From positions 1 to 64,000 of the forward strand of contig JAKEHU010000026.1 in NCBI GenBank assembly GCA_022614855.1: a stretch of 64,000 bases of DNA. Reading direction: 5' to 3'. This document shows positions 36,533 to 45,551 of the stretch, one piece after another. A model generated the notes under the pieces. It saw nothing but the letters and a program-made list of their open reading frames with translations. It was not told the DNA's origin and made no database searches. Both the position numbers and the translations under genes were made by a program. How positions within the stretch are numbered: position 1 is the stretch's first letter; each line of letters opens with the position of its first letter. Source of the stretch: Chlamydiota bacterium (GTDB taxonomy: Bacteria > Chlamydiota > Chlamydiia > Chlamydiales > Rhabdochlamydiaceae).

Positions 36533-37833
36533 ATCGACCTCTCTGCAAAGGAAAGAACCTTGTGTTCTAGATGTGCAGGAATTTCAATCTTCATCAAAAT
36601 ATCATTTTCCTCATATTCCAAAAAGAGAACTTTACCCTCCCTCATGATTTCACTTACCAAAGCGTAGTGGCTTTGCGGAATGCGAAGAGTAAAAATTTTT
36701 CGCAAAGTTTGGATTTCTTCCATCATGAGCTCCATCAGCTCTTGAAATCCAGTTCCATGTAAGGCCGAAATGACCACAGTTTTTGGAAATTTAATCCGCA
36801 TTTTTTGAATCATGATTGGGGATTCACAAAGATCTGCCTTATTTAAAACGGTAATGATTGGTCGATTTTTCGCACCGAGTTCATTTAAAACCTTGAGTGT
36901 GGCTTCTGCTTGAGCAAAAGCAGATGGATTTGCAACATCGATGATGTGAAGCAAAATATCGGTAAATATCGCTTCTTCCAGCGTACTTTTAAAAGCTGCA
37001 ACAAGAGTATGAGGAATTTTTCGGATAAACCCTACTGTATCGATCAATAAAATCTGCTGTTTGTTCGGCAAAAAAAACTTTCGCGTCGTTGTATCTAATG
37101 TTGCAAAGAGTTTGTCTTCAACAAGCACTTCCGCTTTTGTCAAGGCCTTTAAAAGGGTGGATTTTCCAGAATTGGTATATCCAACAATGGCAAAAGTGGG
37201 AATTCCAGAGCGGATTCTCGCACTCCTTTGAACTTCTCTTTGCGCGCGTACTTCTGCAATCTCTTTTTCTAGTCTTACAATGCGATTTCGCAGCAATCTC
37301 TTATCAAGTTCAATTTGCTTTTCCCCTTCTCCCTTGAGATATCCTCCACCCCCAGATACCTGTCGCGATAAATGGGTCCACAATCGTTTTAATCTGGGAA
37401 GTTCATACTTCACCTTAGCAAGTTCAACTTGCAGCCTTGCCTCTTTGGTTTGCGCTCTTTGGGCAAACACATCGATGATGAGTTCAGTTCGATCAATGAC
37501 TGCTCTTTTAAAAATTTTTTCCAAATTTCTCTGCTGCTGCGGAGTAATTTCAGCGTCGAAGATAATGACATCTGCCTGCAGATCGTCAGCGAGAATGGTC
37601 AATTCTTCTATTTTTCCTGTACCAAGAAAAGTTGCAGCAGAAGCTGCTTTTAGTGGACAGGGAACTTTTGCTGCTGTTTGCATGCCATACGTTTCACTAA
37701 GTCTTTCGAGTTCATCTAAAAGTTCTATGCACTGCTCCTTGTCTTGGGAAGAGCGATAGACGCCAACAAGGATAGCTTTGGTGAACTCTTTAAATTCCCC
37801 TAACTTTTGTGGGGTTGAGGCTGTTTTTTTCAT
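36529..37833 (-). CDS. hflX: Ribosome-associated GTPase HflX
   Basis: This 434-residue GTPase has the N-terminal HflX domain (AILVGVYRSSQDKE...LDELERLSETYGMQTAAKVPCPLKAASAATFLGTGKIEEL...QQQRNLEKIFKRAVIDRTELIIDVFAQRAQTKEARLQVELAKVKYELPRL) with a glycine-rich hinge VSGGGGYLKGEGE. The G domain has G1 GYTNSGKST, G3 DTVGFI and G4 NKAD. HflX splits stalled or hibernating ribosomes, which would complement the HPF gene at 19.7 kb. The neighbouring phnP-type hydrolase is also next to hflX in C. trachomatis, from memory. Overlaps of 4 bases on both sides show translational coupling. Confidence 0.95.
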   Translation of the reverse strand: MKKTASTPQKLGEFKEFTKAILVGVYRSSQDKEQCIELLDELERLSETYGMQTAAKVPCPLKAASAATFLGTGKIEELTILADDLQADVIIFDAEITPQQQRNLEKIFKRAVIDRTELIIDVFAQRAQTKEARLQVELAKVKYELPRLKRLWTHLSRQVSGGGGYLKGEGEKQIELDKRLLRNRIVRLEKEIAEVRAQREVQRSARIRSGIPTFAIVGYTNSGKSTLLKALTKAEVLVEDKLFATLDTTTRKFFLPNKQQILLIDTVGFIRKIPHTLVAAFKSTLEEAIFTDILLHIIDVANPSAFAQAEATLKVLNELGAKNRPIITVLNKADLCESPIMIQKMRIKFPKTVVISALHGTGFQELMELMMEEIQTLRKIFTLRIPQSHYALVSEIMREGKVLFLEYEENDILMKIEIPAHLEHKVLSFAERSI

Positions 37834-38609
37834 AAAATTGTAATTTCGAGACCATCATAAGCCAGTCTGATATCTTTCGGAAGCTTTCTATTTGTCTCTT
37901 CATGCTCTAAATTGTGAGCGATATGAGTGATATAGGTCTTTTTTGCACCCACTTTTCTTGCAAAAGAAATCGCTTCTTCTAAAGTAAAGTGGGCAGGAGA
38001 AGGGGTTTCCCGAAGAGCGCTTACAACAAGAATATCTAAACCCTCTAAATAGGGAAAAATTTGCACATCATATTTCTGAATATCGGAAATATAGGCAAAA
38101 GAGCCAAAGCGAAATCCATTGACCTTCATTCCTGCTTGAAAATAGGTCACATACTGGATTGGTATAGACATAAAATGGGTCTTCCCAAAATCATCCGGCA
38201 ATGTTTCTAAATCAAGCTGAAATACAATGTCCTTTTCTTCCTCGGCATGGCGAAAAAGATAGTGATATCGATATTTCAACTCATCAGAAGTCTCTTTAGA
38301 AGAGAGACAATGCACTCTCATTTTTTTTAAAAAATAAAATACGCGCAGATCATCAATCCCCCCGATGTGATCGTAGTGGGTATGAGTGAGGAGAATCCCA
38401 TCTAAATGTCTTATATTAAACCTCAACGCTTGCTCTCGAAAATCGGGCCCTGCATCAATTAAAATTTGTTTCCCATCCCATTTTACGAGTCCCGATGGGC
38501 GAAGTCTTTTATTGTATGGGGATGGTGAAGTGCAAACCTTGCAAGAGCAGGTGACTACGGGAACGCCCATAGAACCACCCGTCCCTAAAAACAAAAAAGA
38601 ACGCGTCAT
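37830..38609 (-). CDS. Metallo-beta-lactamase-fold hydrolase (PhnP-like)
   Basis: This 259-residue protein has the MBL metal motif THTHYDHIGGIDD (about 75-87), a further histidine in THIAHNLEHEE near the end, and an N-terminal FLGTGGSMGVPVVTCSCKVC that can hold a structural zinc. The PhnP group includes phosphodiesterases acting on cyclic phosphates and phosphate esters. The physiological substrate in Chlamydiae is unknown. It lies between the FAD oxidoreductase and hflX with 4-base overlaps on both sides. The pairing with hflX is conserved in C. trachomatis, from memory. Confidence 0.88.
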   Translation of the reverse strand: MTRSFLFLGTGGSMGVPVVTCSCKVCTSPSPYNKRLRPSGLVKWDGKQILIDAGPDFREQALRFNIRHLDGILLTHTHYDHIGGIDDLRVFYFLKKMRVHCLSSKETSDELKYRYHYLFRHAEEEKDIVFQLDLETLPDDFGKTHFMSIPIQYVTYFQAGMKVNGFRFGSFAYISDIQKYDVQIFPYLEGLDILVVSALRETPSPAHFTLEEAISFARKVGAKKTYITHIAHNLEHEETNRKLPKDIRLAYDGLEITIL

Positions 38610-39538
38610 ACTGAGGATGTTACGAGATTTGCTAGTTTTCTGCCAAAATAAGCGTGGTAAAGGAGTCCCCTTGATCCCATCGCAGTTAAAAGAAATACTT
38701 TTTCATTCATTCTTTCACTGATTGGCAAATAATGGCCCACACGTGTAACTCTTACGCCAGAAAAGCAATTCACTACAGAACCATTTGGGCAAAATGTTTC
38801 CAATTTTGGCTTTAATAGAGCCAAAGCAGTTTCTAAACAAGGGCTTTCTGAAAGAAAATTTCTCTCATACGTAGATCCAATTTCAACGCAATTTGGCTCG
38901 CTTGAAATTGCCATGTATCCCTTCTCAATGATGCTCATTGTTTTAGCGGAGGCTGTTTTGCAAAGAATGGTTTGCCCTTTGATGTAATTTAATTTATAGG
39001 GTCTTCCCAAGAGAAGCTCCTTCACTCCGTATCCTGCTGCAACCACTATGCGATCATAACCAGATAGGTCAGCTAAAGAAGAGATTTCCGCTTTTTTAAA
39101 TATTGCTCCTTTTTCTTCACAGACTACTTTTAATGCTTGCAAATATTTTACAGGTGAAATCGTCATCCCCGATTCAATTAAGAAGACTTTTTCATCGACT
39201 CTTTTTACATCTCCATAGTATGCAATATGGCGCAAAAAATTTTCCTTCTGCTGCTCTGAGGAAACTCGGCGGATAATTCCTGTACCAATGATGATTTTTT
39301 GATTTACCACACTCGCCATTTGAATCAAATTTTTTGCTTCAAGAAGAGCTTCCGTAGCAAATTGGCTGCGCTTACCATCTAACCCTGGATAGGGATGGAT
39401 AAGACCACTTGCAACTGCAGATGCACCGCCTCCTACTCCTTTTCGATCATAAACGGTAATAGTGACATTTTGATTTTGCAGGAGATAAAAACAGCAAGCG
39501 AGTCCAGAAAATCCTGCACCAATGATGGCGATTTTCAT
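38606..39538 (-). CDS. FAD-dependent oxidoreductase (DAO family)
   Basis: This 310-residue protein starts with the dinucleotide motif IAIIGAGFSGLACCFYLL (3-20), followed by GGGASAVASGLIHPYPGLDG. The C-terminal FSGVRVTRVGHYLPISER and LLTAMGSRGLLYHAYFGRKLA are typical of the D-amino-acid oxidase/glycine oxidase/MnmC C-terminal family. It may oxidise an amine or modify tRNA (MnmC-like). The reaction cannot be fixed from sequence. The start codon directly follows the stop of the antitoxin gene with no spacer, so translation is probably coupled to the toxin-antitoxin transcript. Confidence 0.85.
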   Translation of the reverse strand: MKIAIIGAGFSGLACCFYLLQNQNVTITVYDRKGVGGGASAVASGLIHPYPGLDGKRSQFATEALLEAKNLIQMASVVNQKIIIGTGIIRRVSSEQQKENFLRHIAYYGDVKRVDEKVFLIESGMTISPVKYLQALKVVCEEKGAIFKKAEISSLADLSGYDRIVVAAGYGVKELLLGRPYKLNYIKGQTILCKTASAKTMSIIEKGYMAISSEPNCVEIGSTYERNFLSESPCLETALALLKPKLETFCPNGSVVNCFSGVRVTRVGHYLPISERMNEKVFLLTAMGSRGLLYHAYFGRKLANLVTSSV

Positions 39539-39838
39539 TTAAAGAAATAACCGATAATCCATTTTGAAAAACTCTGCTAGCCTTTTTGCCATTTCCTTCC
39601 CGATCGGTCTTTTTCCATTTTCCATTTCACTAATGTGATGCTGGTTAACGCCAATAGCTCGTGCAAGCTCTCTTTGAGAAACATCTGCCTTAAAGCGAGC
39701 TCCTCTAACCATTTGCCCTCCCTCAGAATGTTTTCTGATATCTCTTTTAGCAGCTTCTCGCCAAGAGATATTTTTTTCTTTGGTAAAGCTTCTTAGTCTC
39801 AGTCTTCTAATACGGCGCGTTCTCGTGCGTACCGGCAT
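39539..39838 (-). CDS. XRE-type antitoxin of a HigBA-like toxin-antitoxin pair
   Basis: This 99-residue protein has a basic N-terminus and a C-terminal XRE helix-turn-helix (MVRGARFKADVSQRELARAIGVNQHHISEMENGKRPIGKEMAKRLAEFFKMDYRLFL, about 43-99). It overlaps the end of the upstream RelE-like toxin gene by 32 bases. The toxin-first order and the HTH antitoxin fit HigBA modules. It should neutralise the toxin and repress the promoter at the palindrome near 40106. It ends directly against the FAD oxidoreductase start, so the module now heads a housekeeping operon. Confidence 0.85.
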   Translation of the reverse strand: MPVRTRTRRIRRLRLRSFTKEKNISWREAAKRDIRKHSEGGQMVRGARFKADVSQRELARAIGVNQHHISEMENGKRPIGKEMAKRLAEFFKMDYRLFL

Positions 39839-40100
39839 AATATACCTCTATTATTTGAATTTTTTTATCAACCACTCTCCAGCAAGCAACATATGTAGGT
39901 CTACCCTTTTTAAGGTGACAATGAAAGTTATCATCGGTAAGCCTGCTGAAGTTTTTCCAATTTCTTCGTATTGGGCCACTAATCTCTATTTCTTTAGATA
40001 ACAAATCCAAGAGCGCCCTTATTTTATAAGGGAGGTTTCCTCTTTGTTTAGCAGCCTTACTAGTGAATTCGACCGTCCAGTTCACGATCTTTTTAATCAA
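39807..40100 (-). CDS. RelE/ParE-superfamily toxin (HigB-like)
   Basis: This 97-residue protein has the RelE/ParE pattern: W-x-x-E-F-x-x-x-A near the start, a helix LPYKIRALLDLLSKEIEISGPIRRNWKNFSRL, and strands HCHLKKGRPTYVACWRVVDKKIQIIEVYYAGTHENAPY. Such toxins cut mRNA on the ribosome or inhibit gyrase. The start at 40100 is TTG. The well-formed promoter upstream would begin transcription near 40096, so the GTG at 40085 (VNWTVEF) may be the real, near-leaderless start. It is the first gene of the operon that continues into the FAD oxidoreductase and hflX. Confidence 0.82.
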   Translation of the reverse strand: MIKKIVNWTVEFTSKAAKQRGNLPYKIRALLDLLSKEIEISGPIRRNWKNFSRLTDDNFHCHLKKGRPTYVACWRVVDKKIQIIEVYYAGTHENAPY

Positions 40101-40102
40101 AT

Positions 40103-40131
40103 TAATACCAACAGTTGGTATCTCTTGTCAA
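40103..40131 (-). promoter_or_regulatory. Autoregulated promoter of the HigBA-like module
   Basis: On the minus strand a consensus -35 TTGACA (40131-40126) and a -10 TATTAA (40108-40103) are 17 bp apart. The perfect palindrome TACCAACAGTTGGTA (40106-40120) overlaps the spacer and -10, an ideal place for the XRE antitoxin to block RNA polymerase. It is the only clear promoter found upstream of this eight-gene unit. Confidence 0.75.
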
Positions 40132-40151
40132 TTATTTATTGTTTTAAGTGT

Positions 40152-40960
40152 TTAAATACTAACTTTTTTCTGAAGAAGAGTATGGGTTTCCAGAGAAAAA
40201 TTAAAGAAAAAGACTACAACAGGGCAGAGGATTACAGCAAAAGGAATCATGATGAAAAACCATTTCAATGCAATGGAAAATATGGGGGCATTGGAGAGGT
40301 ACATGATATCGGTTACGATTGCTGCCAAAGATAAAATGCCAACGACAAGGAGGAGTGGCAATATTGCAACTAGAGGCATAAAAATTGCTTTAAAAGGAGA
40401 AGAAGTCATTTGCTTAAATGCAGATTTTGTGACTACTCTAGGATGCAACTTATCGGTTAGCGCGAAAATTGGCGTTATATAAAACAGCAAAAGCAGGTTA
40501 GAAACGCTAAGGATGAGAGATCCCAAAACGAGCAAAAAAGGTCCAAAAGAGAAAACAGCTCCAATCAAACTTCCAATTAATGGAATTGCTTTCAATAGAT
40601 AAAAAATTCCCAGGATCATCCACAAGATTAAATAGGCAAAAATAAGCGGGATGCAAAGATAGGCGATTCCCATTAAGTGTGTTCTTGCTCCTTTCAATAT
40701 TTGCCGATAGTCGAGAGAAAGTTGGTTGATTTCCCTTTGATAGATTCGGATCAATAAAATACCTGCTTCGAACATGAGCGCAGCGCAAAGGAAAATGGGC
40801 AAAAATGCAAGAATGAGTCCAATCCAATCTCCGGATATGAGGGATAAAGCGCGGCAAATGACAGCAATCAGCCCACAGGTAAGTAAAAAGGGAAATACCA
40901 AAAAAAAATTTTGTTTTGAAAAACAGTTGGAAGCGATCGATTAAAAATTTCTTCCATCAT
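40152..40960 (-). CDS. Multispanning membrane protein, split by a frameshift at a 9-base homopolymer
   Basis: The main frame (40152-40901) encodes 249 residues with about six membrane helices and no recognised family. It starts abruptly inside a hydrophobic run (MVFPFLLTCGLIAVIC). A second frame immediately upstream gives MMEEIFNRSLPTVFQNKIFF, then runs out of frame at nine A (40900-40908; T on the coding strand). One extra base would fuse them as ...QNKIFFLVFPFLLTCGLIAV. The real gene therefore probably starts at 40960 or slightly further up, next to the gltA stop. It could be a broken gene, a phase-variable one, or a sequencing error. Function is unknown. Confidence 0.6.
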
Positions 40961-40995
40961 AAGCTCTACAGTTTGGCAGAAACTAAATTGTTTTT

Positions 40996-42156
40996 CTATG
41001 GGAACCTGGGTTTGTAGATGTATTTTGGGCGGACAATTGGGGTTCCTTTTCCCCCTCTTGCTTCGCATCTTTCATAGACAATTTGAATGGCAATCCCAAC
41101 GACCCTGGCCATGCCAAACAGAATCGTATAAAACTCTGGATAGCCAAAGCCCGCAGCTGTAAGCAAGGTTCCTGATATTGCATCCACATTTGGGTGTGGA
41201 TCGGTGATTTTAGTATCTTCGGAAAGGACTTTTGAACCTGCTTCACGAAGAAGAAGGGCCATTTTTACCAAGGGATTATTTCCATAATGTTTTTTTGCAA
41301 ATTCATATTGAATTTTTGCCCTTGGATCTTCGATTCGCAGAACAGCATGTCCAAATCCAAAGATCAACTTTTTTTGCTCCTTTCTTTTTCTAATGAAATT
41401 TTCCACATCTTTTAGGGTAGCATTTTGACCTAAAGTTTTTAGCGCTTCCTGTACAAACTCCAAACAATCCTGGTTTGCTCTGCCATGTTTTGGCCCTGCA
41501 AGCGCACACATTGCTGCACACATTGATCCATAGAGATCCTCCAAGCCTGAGGCAACAGCTTTTCCTACAAACACGGAAAGATTTCCCCCTCCATGGTCAT
41601 AATGCAAAATATTAAAGAGGCGAAACACTTCTTTAAGATTTTCCTCCTTTTTATTCGGAACATTAACCATGCGGGTAAAATTTTCCATGTACCCAAGCTC
41701 TGGCCTAGACTCAGGGGTTTCTCCCCATCCTGCAAAATAATTGATGACTGTGGCTGCAAGATGGGGAATTTTTGCAATGAGGTTCAAACAATCCTCTCTG
41801 TAATCATTTTTTCCTTCCATCATGCCTAAGATGAGAAGAGCACAAGAAAACATCTTCATCGGATGGCCCTTTCTCGGCAGCTCATGGATATGTCGAATGA
41901 CCTCTTTTGAACAGTGGTTTCTCTTTTTTAGATCCGCACGAAATTCTTCTAATTCCCTCTTATTTCCCTCTTTTCCATACAAAAGAAGATAGACAACTTC
42001 CAGCGGCTCTCTAAAAGCGAGCTCTTCTATTGGTTTTCCTGCATAAAATAGCCCCTCTTGCGGATCCACATAAGAAGTTGTACAGTAGCCAACGGGAAAT
42101 CCGCGAAGACCGGTTTCCAAATTTTCTTCTTTCACTTCAAATAAAACTTTACTCAT
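40996..42156 (-). CDS. gltA: Citrate synthase
   Basis: This 386-residue enzyme condenses oxaloacetate and acetyl-CoA to citrate. Motifs seen are GRKGHPM-like [32 protein letters not shown] with an active-site histidine, [32 protein letters not shown] and the C-terminal [26 protein letters not shown]. It is the shorter type I-like form found with eukaryotic and some bacterial enzymes. Chlamydiaceae lack this step, so the gene points to an environmental chlamydia with a fuller TCA cycle. It overlaps mdh by 8 bases, which couples oxaloacetate supply and use. Confidence 0.95.
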   Translation of the reverse strand: MSKVLFEVKEENLETGLRGFPVGYCTTSYVDPQEGLFYAGKPIEELAFREPLEVVYLLLYGKEGNKRELEEFRADLKKRNHCSKEVIRHIHELPRKGHPMKMFSCALLILGMMEGKNDYREDCLNLIAKIPHLAATVINYFAGWGETPESRPELGYMENFTRMVNVPNKKEENLKEVFRLFNILHYDHGGGNLSVFVGKAVASGLEDLYGSMCAAMCALAGPKHGRANQDCLEFVQEALKTLGQNATLKDVENFIRKRKEQKKLIFGFGHAVLRIEDPRAKIQYEFAKKHYGNNPLVKMALLLREAGSKVLSEDTKITDPHPNVDAISGTLLTAAGFGYPEFYTILFGMARVVGIAIQIVYERCEARGGKGTPIVRPKYIYKPRFP

Positions 42157-43144
42157 ATAAATTCATCACTTGCTTCTTTTCCTCTAAGAGTTCTTTCTCT
42201 GTGATTGCAATTTTTTCTTTAAGAAAGGAATCAAAATCCAGCCCCTTCACAATTTCAATATTTCCATCTCCTTTAGAAACACAAGGAAAAGAAAAAATCA
42301 AATCTTTTTGAATGGCATAGGGATTGCGATCAGAACAAAGTGCAATTGAAAACCAGTCATCTTTTGGAGTCGGATAAATGAGGCTTTTCATTGAATCAAT
42401 AGCAGCTTGCGCAGCAGATGCTGCAGAAGATTTTCCTCTTGCTGCAATTACCTCTGCTCCTCTTTTTTGAATTTTTTCTATAAATTCCCCTTCAAACCAT
42501 CTTCGGTCAGGAATCATTTTCAAAGCTGGAGATCCTTTGACTTTAGCATGGGTGAAATCGGGAACTTGCGTCGAAGAATGGTTGCCCCAAATTGCAAGAG
42601 ATTTTATTTCGCTCACATCGACTTTTGCCTTTTTTGCGAGTAGCGCTACTGCTCGATTTTGATCCAATCTTGTCATTGCAAAAAATCGAAAACGATCCAT
42701 TTTTGGTGCAGAATGCATAGCGATCAAACAATTGGTATTGCATGGATTGCCGACAACTAGGATCAAGCCATCTTTTTTCGCTTTTTCATTTAATGCTTTT
42801 CCTTGAGCAATAAAAATCTTGCCATTGTCTTGCAAAAGATCCTTTCTCTCCATGCCGGGGCCCCTTGGTTTTGCTCCAACGAGGAATAGATAATCTACAT
42901 TTTCAAAAATTTCATAAGGATCGCTACCAATGACAATTTGGTCGAGAAGAGGAAAGGCGCAATCTTCTAATTCCATTTTCACCCCTTCTAACACATTGAC
43001 CATTTCTGGAATTTCGAGAATGTGTAAAGCAATTTTTTGATTTGGTCCGAGTAGTTCTCCCGAACCAAGTCTAAATAGCAAACTATAAGCAATTTGCCCG
43101 GCTCCTCCTGTCACTGCAATGCGCTTTATTCCCTGCTTCATCAC
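42149..43144 (-). CDS. mdh: Malate dehydrogenase (cytosolic-type)
   Basis: This 331-residue NAD-dependent enzyme interconverts malate and oxaloacetate. The Rossmann motif is [23 protein letters not shown], followed by [27 protein letters not shown]. The substrate region is TRLDQNRA and the catalytic histidine is in [13 protein letters not shown]. This is the cytosolic/type 2 subgroup also present in Chlamydiaceae. It forms a bicistron with gltA, overlapping by 8 bases. In C. trachomatis mdh is near the FAD oxidoreductase, from memory, and here they are about 3 kb apart. Confidence 0.95.
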   Translation of the reverse strand: MMKQGIKRIAVTGGAGQIAYSLLFRLGSGELLGPNQKIALHILEIPEMVNVLEGVKMELEDCAFPLLDQIVIGSDPYEIFENVDYLFLVGAKPRGPGMERKDLLQDNGKIFIAQGKALNEKAKKDGLILVVGNPCNTNCLIAMHSAPKMDRFRFFAMTRLDQNRAVALLAKKAKVDVSEIKSLAIWGNHSSTQVPDFTHAKVKGSPALKMIPDRRWFEGEFIEKIQKRGAEVIAARGKSSAASAAQAAIDSMKSLIYPTPKDDWFSIALCSDRNPYAIQKDLIFSFPCVSKGDGNIEIVKGLDFDSFLKEKIAITEKELLEEKKQVMNLYE

Positions 43145-43216
43145 TCTGCATTGTAAAAATCAACTTACTATTGCGCAACGTTTCATTGACTCTTTCAAAA
43201 AATTCAGATATCATTT

Positions 43217-44152
43217 TTGCCAATTATGGTTGTCTTTCTTGCAATTTTGATGTACGCCGTCTGGTCTTCGGTATTTTCCATAGGCAAGCTGGCGCTGCAA
43301 TATTCTCCTCCCATTTTCCTCACTGGTTTTCGCATGACCGTCGCGGGTCTTTTCTTGTTGCTATTTCTTTTTGTCACACGCCGATTTTCTCTTTTGAAGC
43401 TAGAAAAAAAACAGTGGATCTCCATTGGATTTCTCTCTATTTTTAGCATTTATCTCACAAATATTTTGGAATTTTGGGGCCTCCAATACCTTTCTGCTGC
43501 AAAGACCTGTTTCATCTACGGACTTTCTCCTTTTTTTGCCTCTTTATTTTCTTATCTTCATTTCAAAGAAAAAATGAATTCTAAAAAATGGCTTGGATTG
43601 ATGATAGGTTTCATTGGATTCGTTCCTGTTTTAACGATGCAGACGGGGTCTGAAGAGCTTTTAAATGCGTTTAGCTATTTCACCTGGCCAACTCTTGCCA
43701 TTATGGGAGCTGCTCTCTTTTCTGTTTATGGGTGGGTTCTTTTACGCCTCATTGTGAAACAGCAGGAAATTTCTCCTGTTGTCGCCAATGGAGCCAGCAT
43801 GCTTTTTGGGGGAACTTTAGCAATCATCCACTCCTTTTTTATCGAGCCTTGGCATCCCATTCCTGTCTCCTTTTCAGAGTTCACCCCCTTTTTGAATGTA
43901 ACTCTATTTATGGTCTTTCTCTATAACATCATCTGTTACAATCTGTACGCATGGATGCTCAAGCGTTTTACCGCAACTTTTCTCTCCTTCATGGGACTTT
44001 TGAGCCCCGTTTTTGCTTCAATCATCAGCTGGCTTGTATTGGGAGAACCACTGTCAGGTCTCATTTTTATTTCAACGGCAATTGTCTTAGTCGGCCTTAG
44101 CATCATTTATCAAGAAGAGCTAAAACAAGGCTACATCAAGTCGACTACTTAA
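43217..44152 (+). CDS. EamA/DMT-superfamily transporter
   Basis: This 311-residue membrane protein has ten hydrophobic helices in two EamA halves. The first has FSIGKLALQYSPPIFLTGFRMTVAGLFLLL and ILEFWGLQYLSAAKTCFIYGLSPFFASLFSYLHFKEKMNSKKWLGLMIGFIGF. The second has YNLYAWMLKRFTATFLSFMGLLSPVFASIISWLVLGEPLSG. Family members export or import amino acids, nucleotides or related metabolites. In Chlamydiae they often compensate for missing biosynthesis. The substrate is unknown. It is divergent to mdh across 72 bases, and it is followed by a tRNA pair on the other strand. Confidence 0.88.
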   Translation: MPIMVVFLAILMYAVWSSVFSIGKLALQYSPPIFLTGFRMTVAGLFLLLFLFVTRRFSLLKLEKKQWISIGFLSIFSIYLTNILEFWGLQYLSAAKTCFIYGLSPFFASLFSYLHFKEKMNSKKWLGLMIGFIGFVPVLTMQTGSEELLNAFSYFTWPTLAIMGAALFSVYGWVLLRLIVKQQEISPVVANGASMLFGGTLAIIHSFFIEPWHPIPVSFSEFTPFLNVTLFMVFLYNIICYNLYAWMLKRFTATFLSFMGLLSPVFASIISWLVLGEPLSGLIFISTAIVLVGLSIIYQEELKQGYIKSTT

Positions 44153-44176
44153 CCTCGCCTTCATTCTGCATACTTT

Positions 44177-44193
44177 TCTCTGTGCTCTGTGGA
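44177..44193. repeat. CACAGAG repeat, third locus
   Basis: TCTCTGTGCTCTGTGGA is the complement-orientation form of the repeat at 5262 and 14611. It lies 15 bases from the tRNA-Ile 3' end, and the 14611 copy also adjoins a tRNA. Confidence 0.5.
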
Positions 44194-44207
44194 TCTTGAA
44201 GAAAGAG

Positions 44208-44281
44208 TGCGGTTACCAAGATTTGAACTTGGGACCTCGACATTATCAGTGTCGCGCTCTAACCAGCTGAGCTATAACCGC
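44208..44281 (-). tRNA. tRNA-Ile (GAT)
   Basis: Acceptor GCGGTTA/TAACCGC, D-arm GCTC...GAGC, anticodon stem CGACA/TGTCG with loop CTGATAA (anticodon GAT) and T-arm CCAAG/CTTGG are complete. It is 74 nt long, CCA not encoded, and 6 bases from tRNA-Ala. Confidence 0.95.
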
Positions 44282-44287
44282 AAAAAA

Positions 44288-44360
44288 TGGAGGCTAGGAG
44301 ACTCGAACTCCTGACCCTCTGAATGCAAATCAGATGCTCTACCAACTGAGCTAAGCCCCC
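44288..44360 (-). tRNA. tRNA-Ala (TGC)
   Basis: Acceptor GGGGGCT/AGCCTCC (one G-U pair), D-arm GCTCAGTTGGTAGAGC, anticodon stem TCTGA/TCAGA around loop TTTGCAT (anticodon TGC) and T-arm AGGAG/CTCCT are complete. It is 73 nt long. Ala comes before Ile in the transcript, the reverse of the usual rRNA-spacer order, and no rRNA is near. Confidence 0.95.
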
Positions 44361-44435
44361 AGATAAAACTCTAGAGAAGTATGGGAAAGCATACAAAATC
44401 CCTTTGATTTCTGCAAACCAAGAGACAAAATTAAA

Positions 44436-45497
44436 TTATTTTCTAGAATAGGTTAAGCCGTTTTTTGCGTACCAGGCTTTTGGATCTTTTTTTAACTCTT
44501 CGATCATTTTTGGAAGGACAGTTCGCACTGAATGCATCGGTTGCCAACCCAAAATATTTTGTGCCTTTGAAATATCCAAGGAATAATGGTCATCGGCAAG
44601 ATCGATCATCCAAGGTTTGATGAAAGATTTTTTTCCAAAGGGGAGAAGGCTTTGTGCCCATGCTCCGATCTTAGCGAACCATTTTGGGACAGAAAAAGTT
44701 TTCCAATCTTTATGGAATATTAAACGACCAATTTCTTTTTGCATTTCTCCATAGCTGAGCGTGTCTGGCTCCCCGATAATCAATGTCGTCTCTGGTGGCA
44801 ATTCCCCTCTTTTTTCAACAGTGAGCAAAATCGATTCCAGCAGATCTTCCATGTGAATGAATGCTGCACCATGATCTAAATTTCCTGGGTATACATGTGA
44901 TTCTAATTGATTTTCATAAATTCTTTGGATCTGCTGTGAAATGGGAATGGAATGACATTCATCATCATACACTCCAGCAATGCGCAATATGACGATTGGA
45001 ATAGAGCCGTGCTCCTCATGCATCAATTTTTCTGTTTCTACTTTTGATCTGGGATATTCCCATTTTGGCACAATGGGGGAATCTTCATTGATTTTCTCTC
45101 CGATCTCACAAGGAGCATGAATGAGCATTGTGCTAGAAAAAATGAATTGTTCTACCTTGCATTTTTTTGCATTTTTTAAAAGTCTTTCTGTTCCTTTTAT
45201 CGTAATGGCAACATACTTTTCCCAAGCTCCCCCTTCAAAATTGTAATAGGCTGCAAGATGGATAATGGAGACAAAATGGTCGCCAAAATCCTTCTTGATT
45301 CTATCAAAAACTTGGTTCATTTTTTCATCGGAGCTGAGATCTGCTAAAATGAAGGTAAAATTTTGGGAAATTTTTTCTCTGGGAGGAACAATATCTAGCC
45401 CAACCACATGATATCGTTTGGAAAACATCTCTGCTGCTTTAAATCCAATTCTTCCAGATACTCCAGTGATTAAGATGTTTCCCTTTTTTTGAGCCAT
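44436..45497 (-). CDS. NAD-dependent epimerase/dehydratase (extended SDR)
   Basis: This 353-residue enzyme has the Rossmann motif ILITGVSGRIGFKAAEMF near the N-terminus, VVGLDI, an IHLAAYYN strand end, FSSTMLIHAP, and the catalytic YPRSK (YxxxK). These mark an extended short-chain dehydrogenase acting on nucleotide sugars or related substrates. The frame is open 20 codons further up to 45557, which would overlap the divergent gene's start. ATG 45497 gives MAQKKGNILITG, the normal N-terminus. No sugar-pathway neighbours help to name the substrate. Confidence 0.85.
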   Translation of the reverse strand: MAQKKGNILITGVSGRIGFKAAEMFSKRYHVVGLDIVPPREKISQNFTFILADLSSDEKMNQVFDRIKKDFGDHFVSIIHLAAYYNFEGGAWEKYVAITIKGTERLLKNAKKCKVEQFIFSSTMLIHAPCEIGEKINEDSPIVPKWEYPRSKVETEKLMHEEHGSIPIVILRIAGVYDDECHSIPISQQIQRIYENQLESHVYPGNLDHGAAFIHMEDLLESILLTVEKRGELPPETTLIIGEPDTLSYGEMQKEIGRLIFHKDWKTFSVPKWFAKIGAWAQSLLPFGKKSFIKPWMIDLADDHYSLDISKAQNILGWQPMHSVRTVLPKMIEELKKDPKAWYAKNGLTYSRK

Positions 45498-45551
45498 GTG
45501 TTGAGACTTAGTGGTTGATATATTTGCATTTTTAAAAAAAAATAACCAATT

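Noticed and set aside
40868-41068. 66-codon frame across the gltA end and membrane-protein start
   Set aside because: Not a separate gene: its C-terminal part fits as the missing N-terminus of the frameshifted membrane protein, and the rest shadows gltA.
44177-44193. CACAGAG units as a CRISPR-like array
   Set aside because: The units are short, irregular and dispersed, with no equal spacers and no cas genes.
44208-44360. tRNA-Ala/tRNA-Ile pair as the spacer of an rRNA operon
   Set aside because: Coding genes adjoin both sides and no 16S or 23S sequence is present. The order is also the reverse of the usual spacer.
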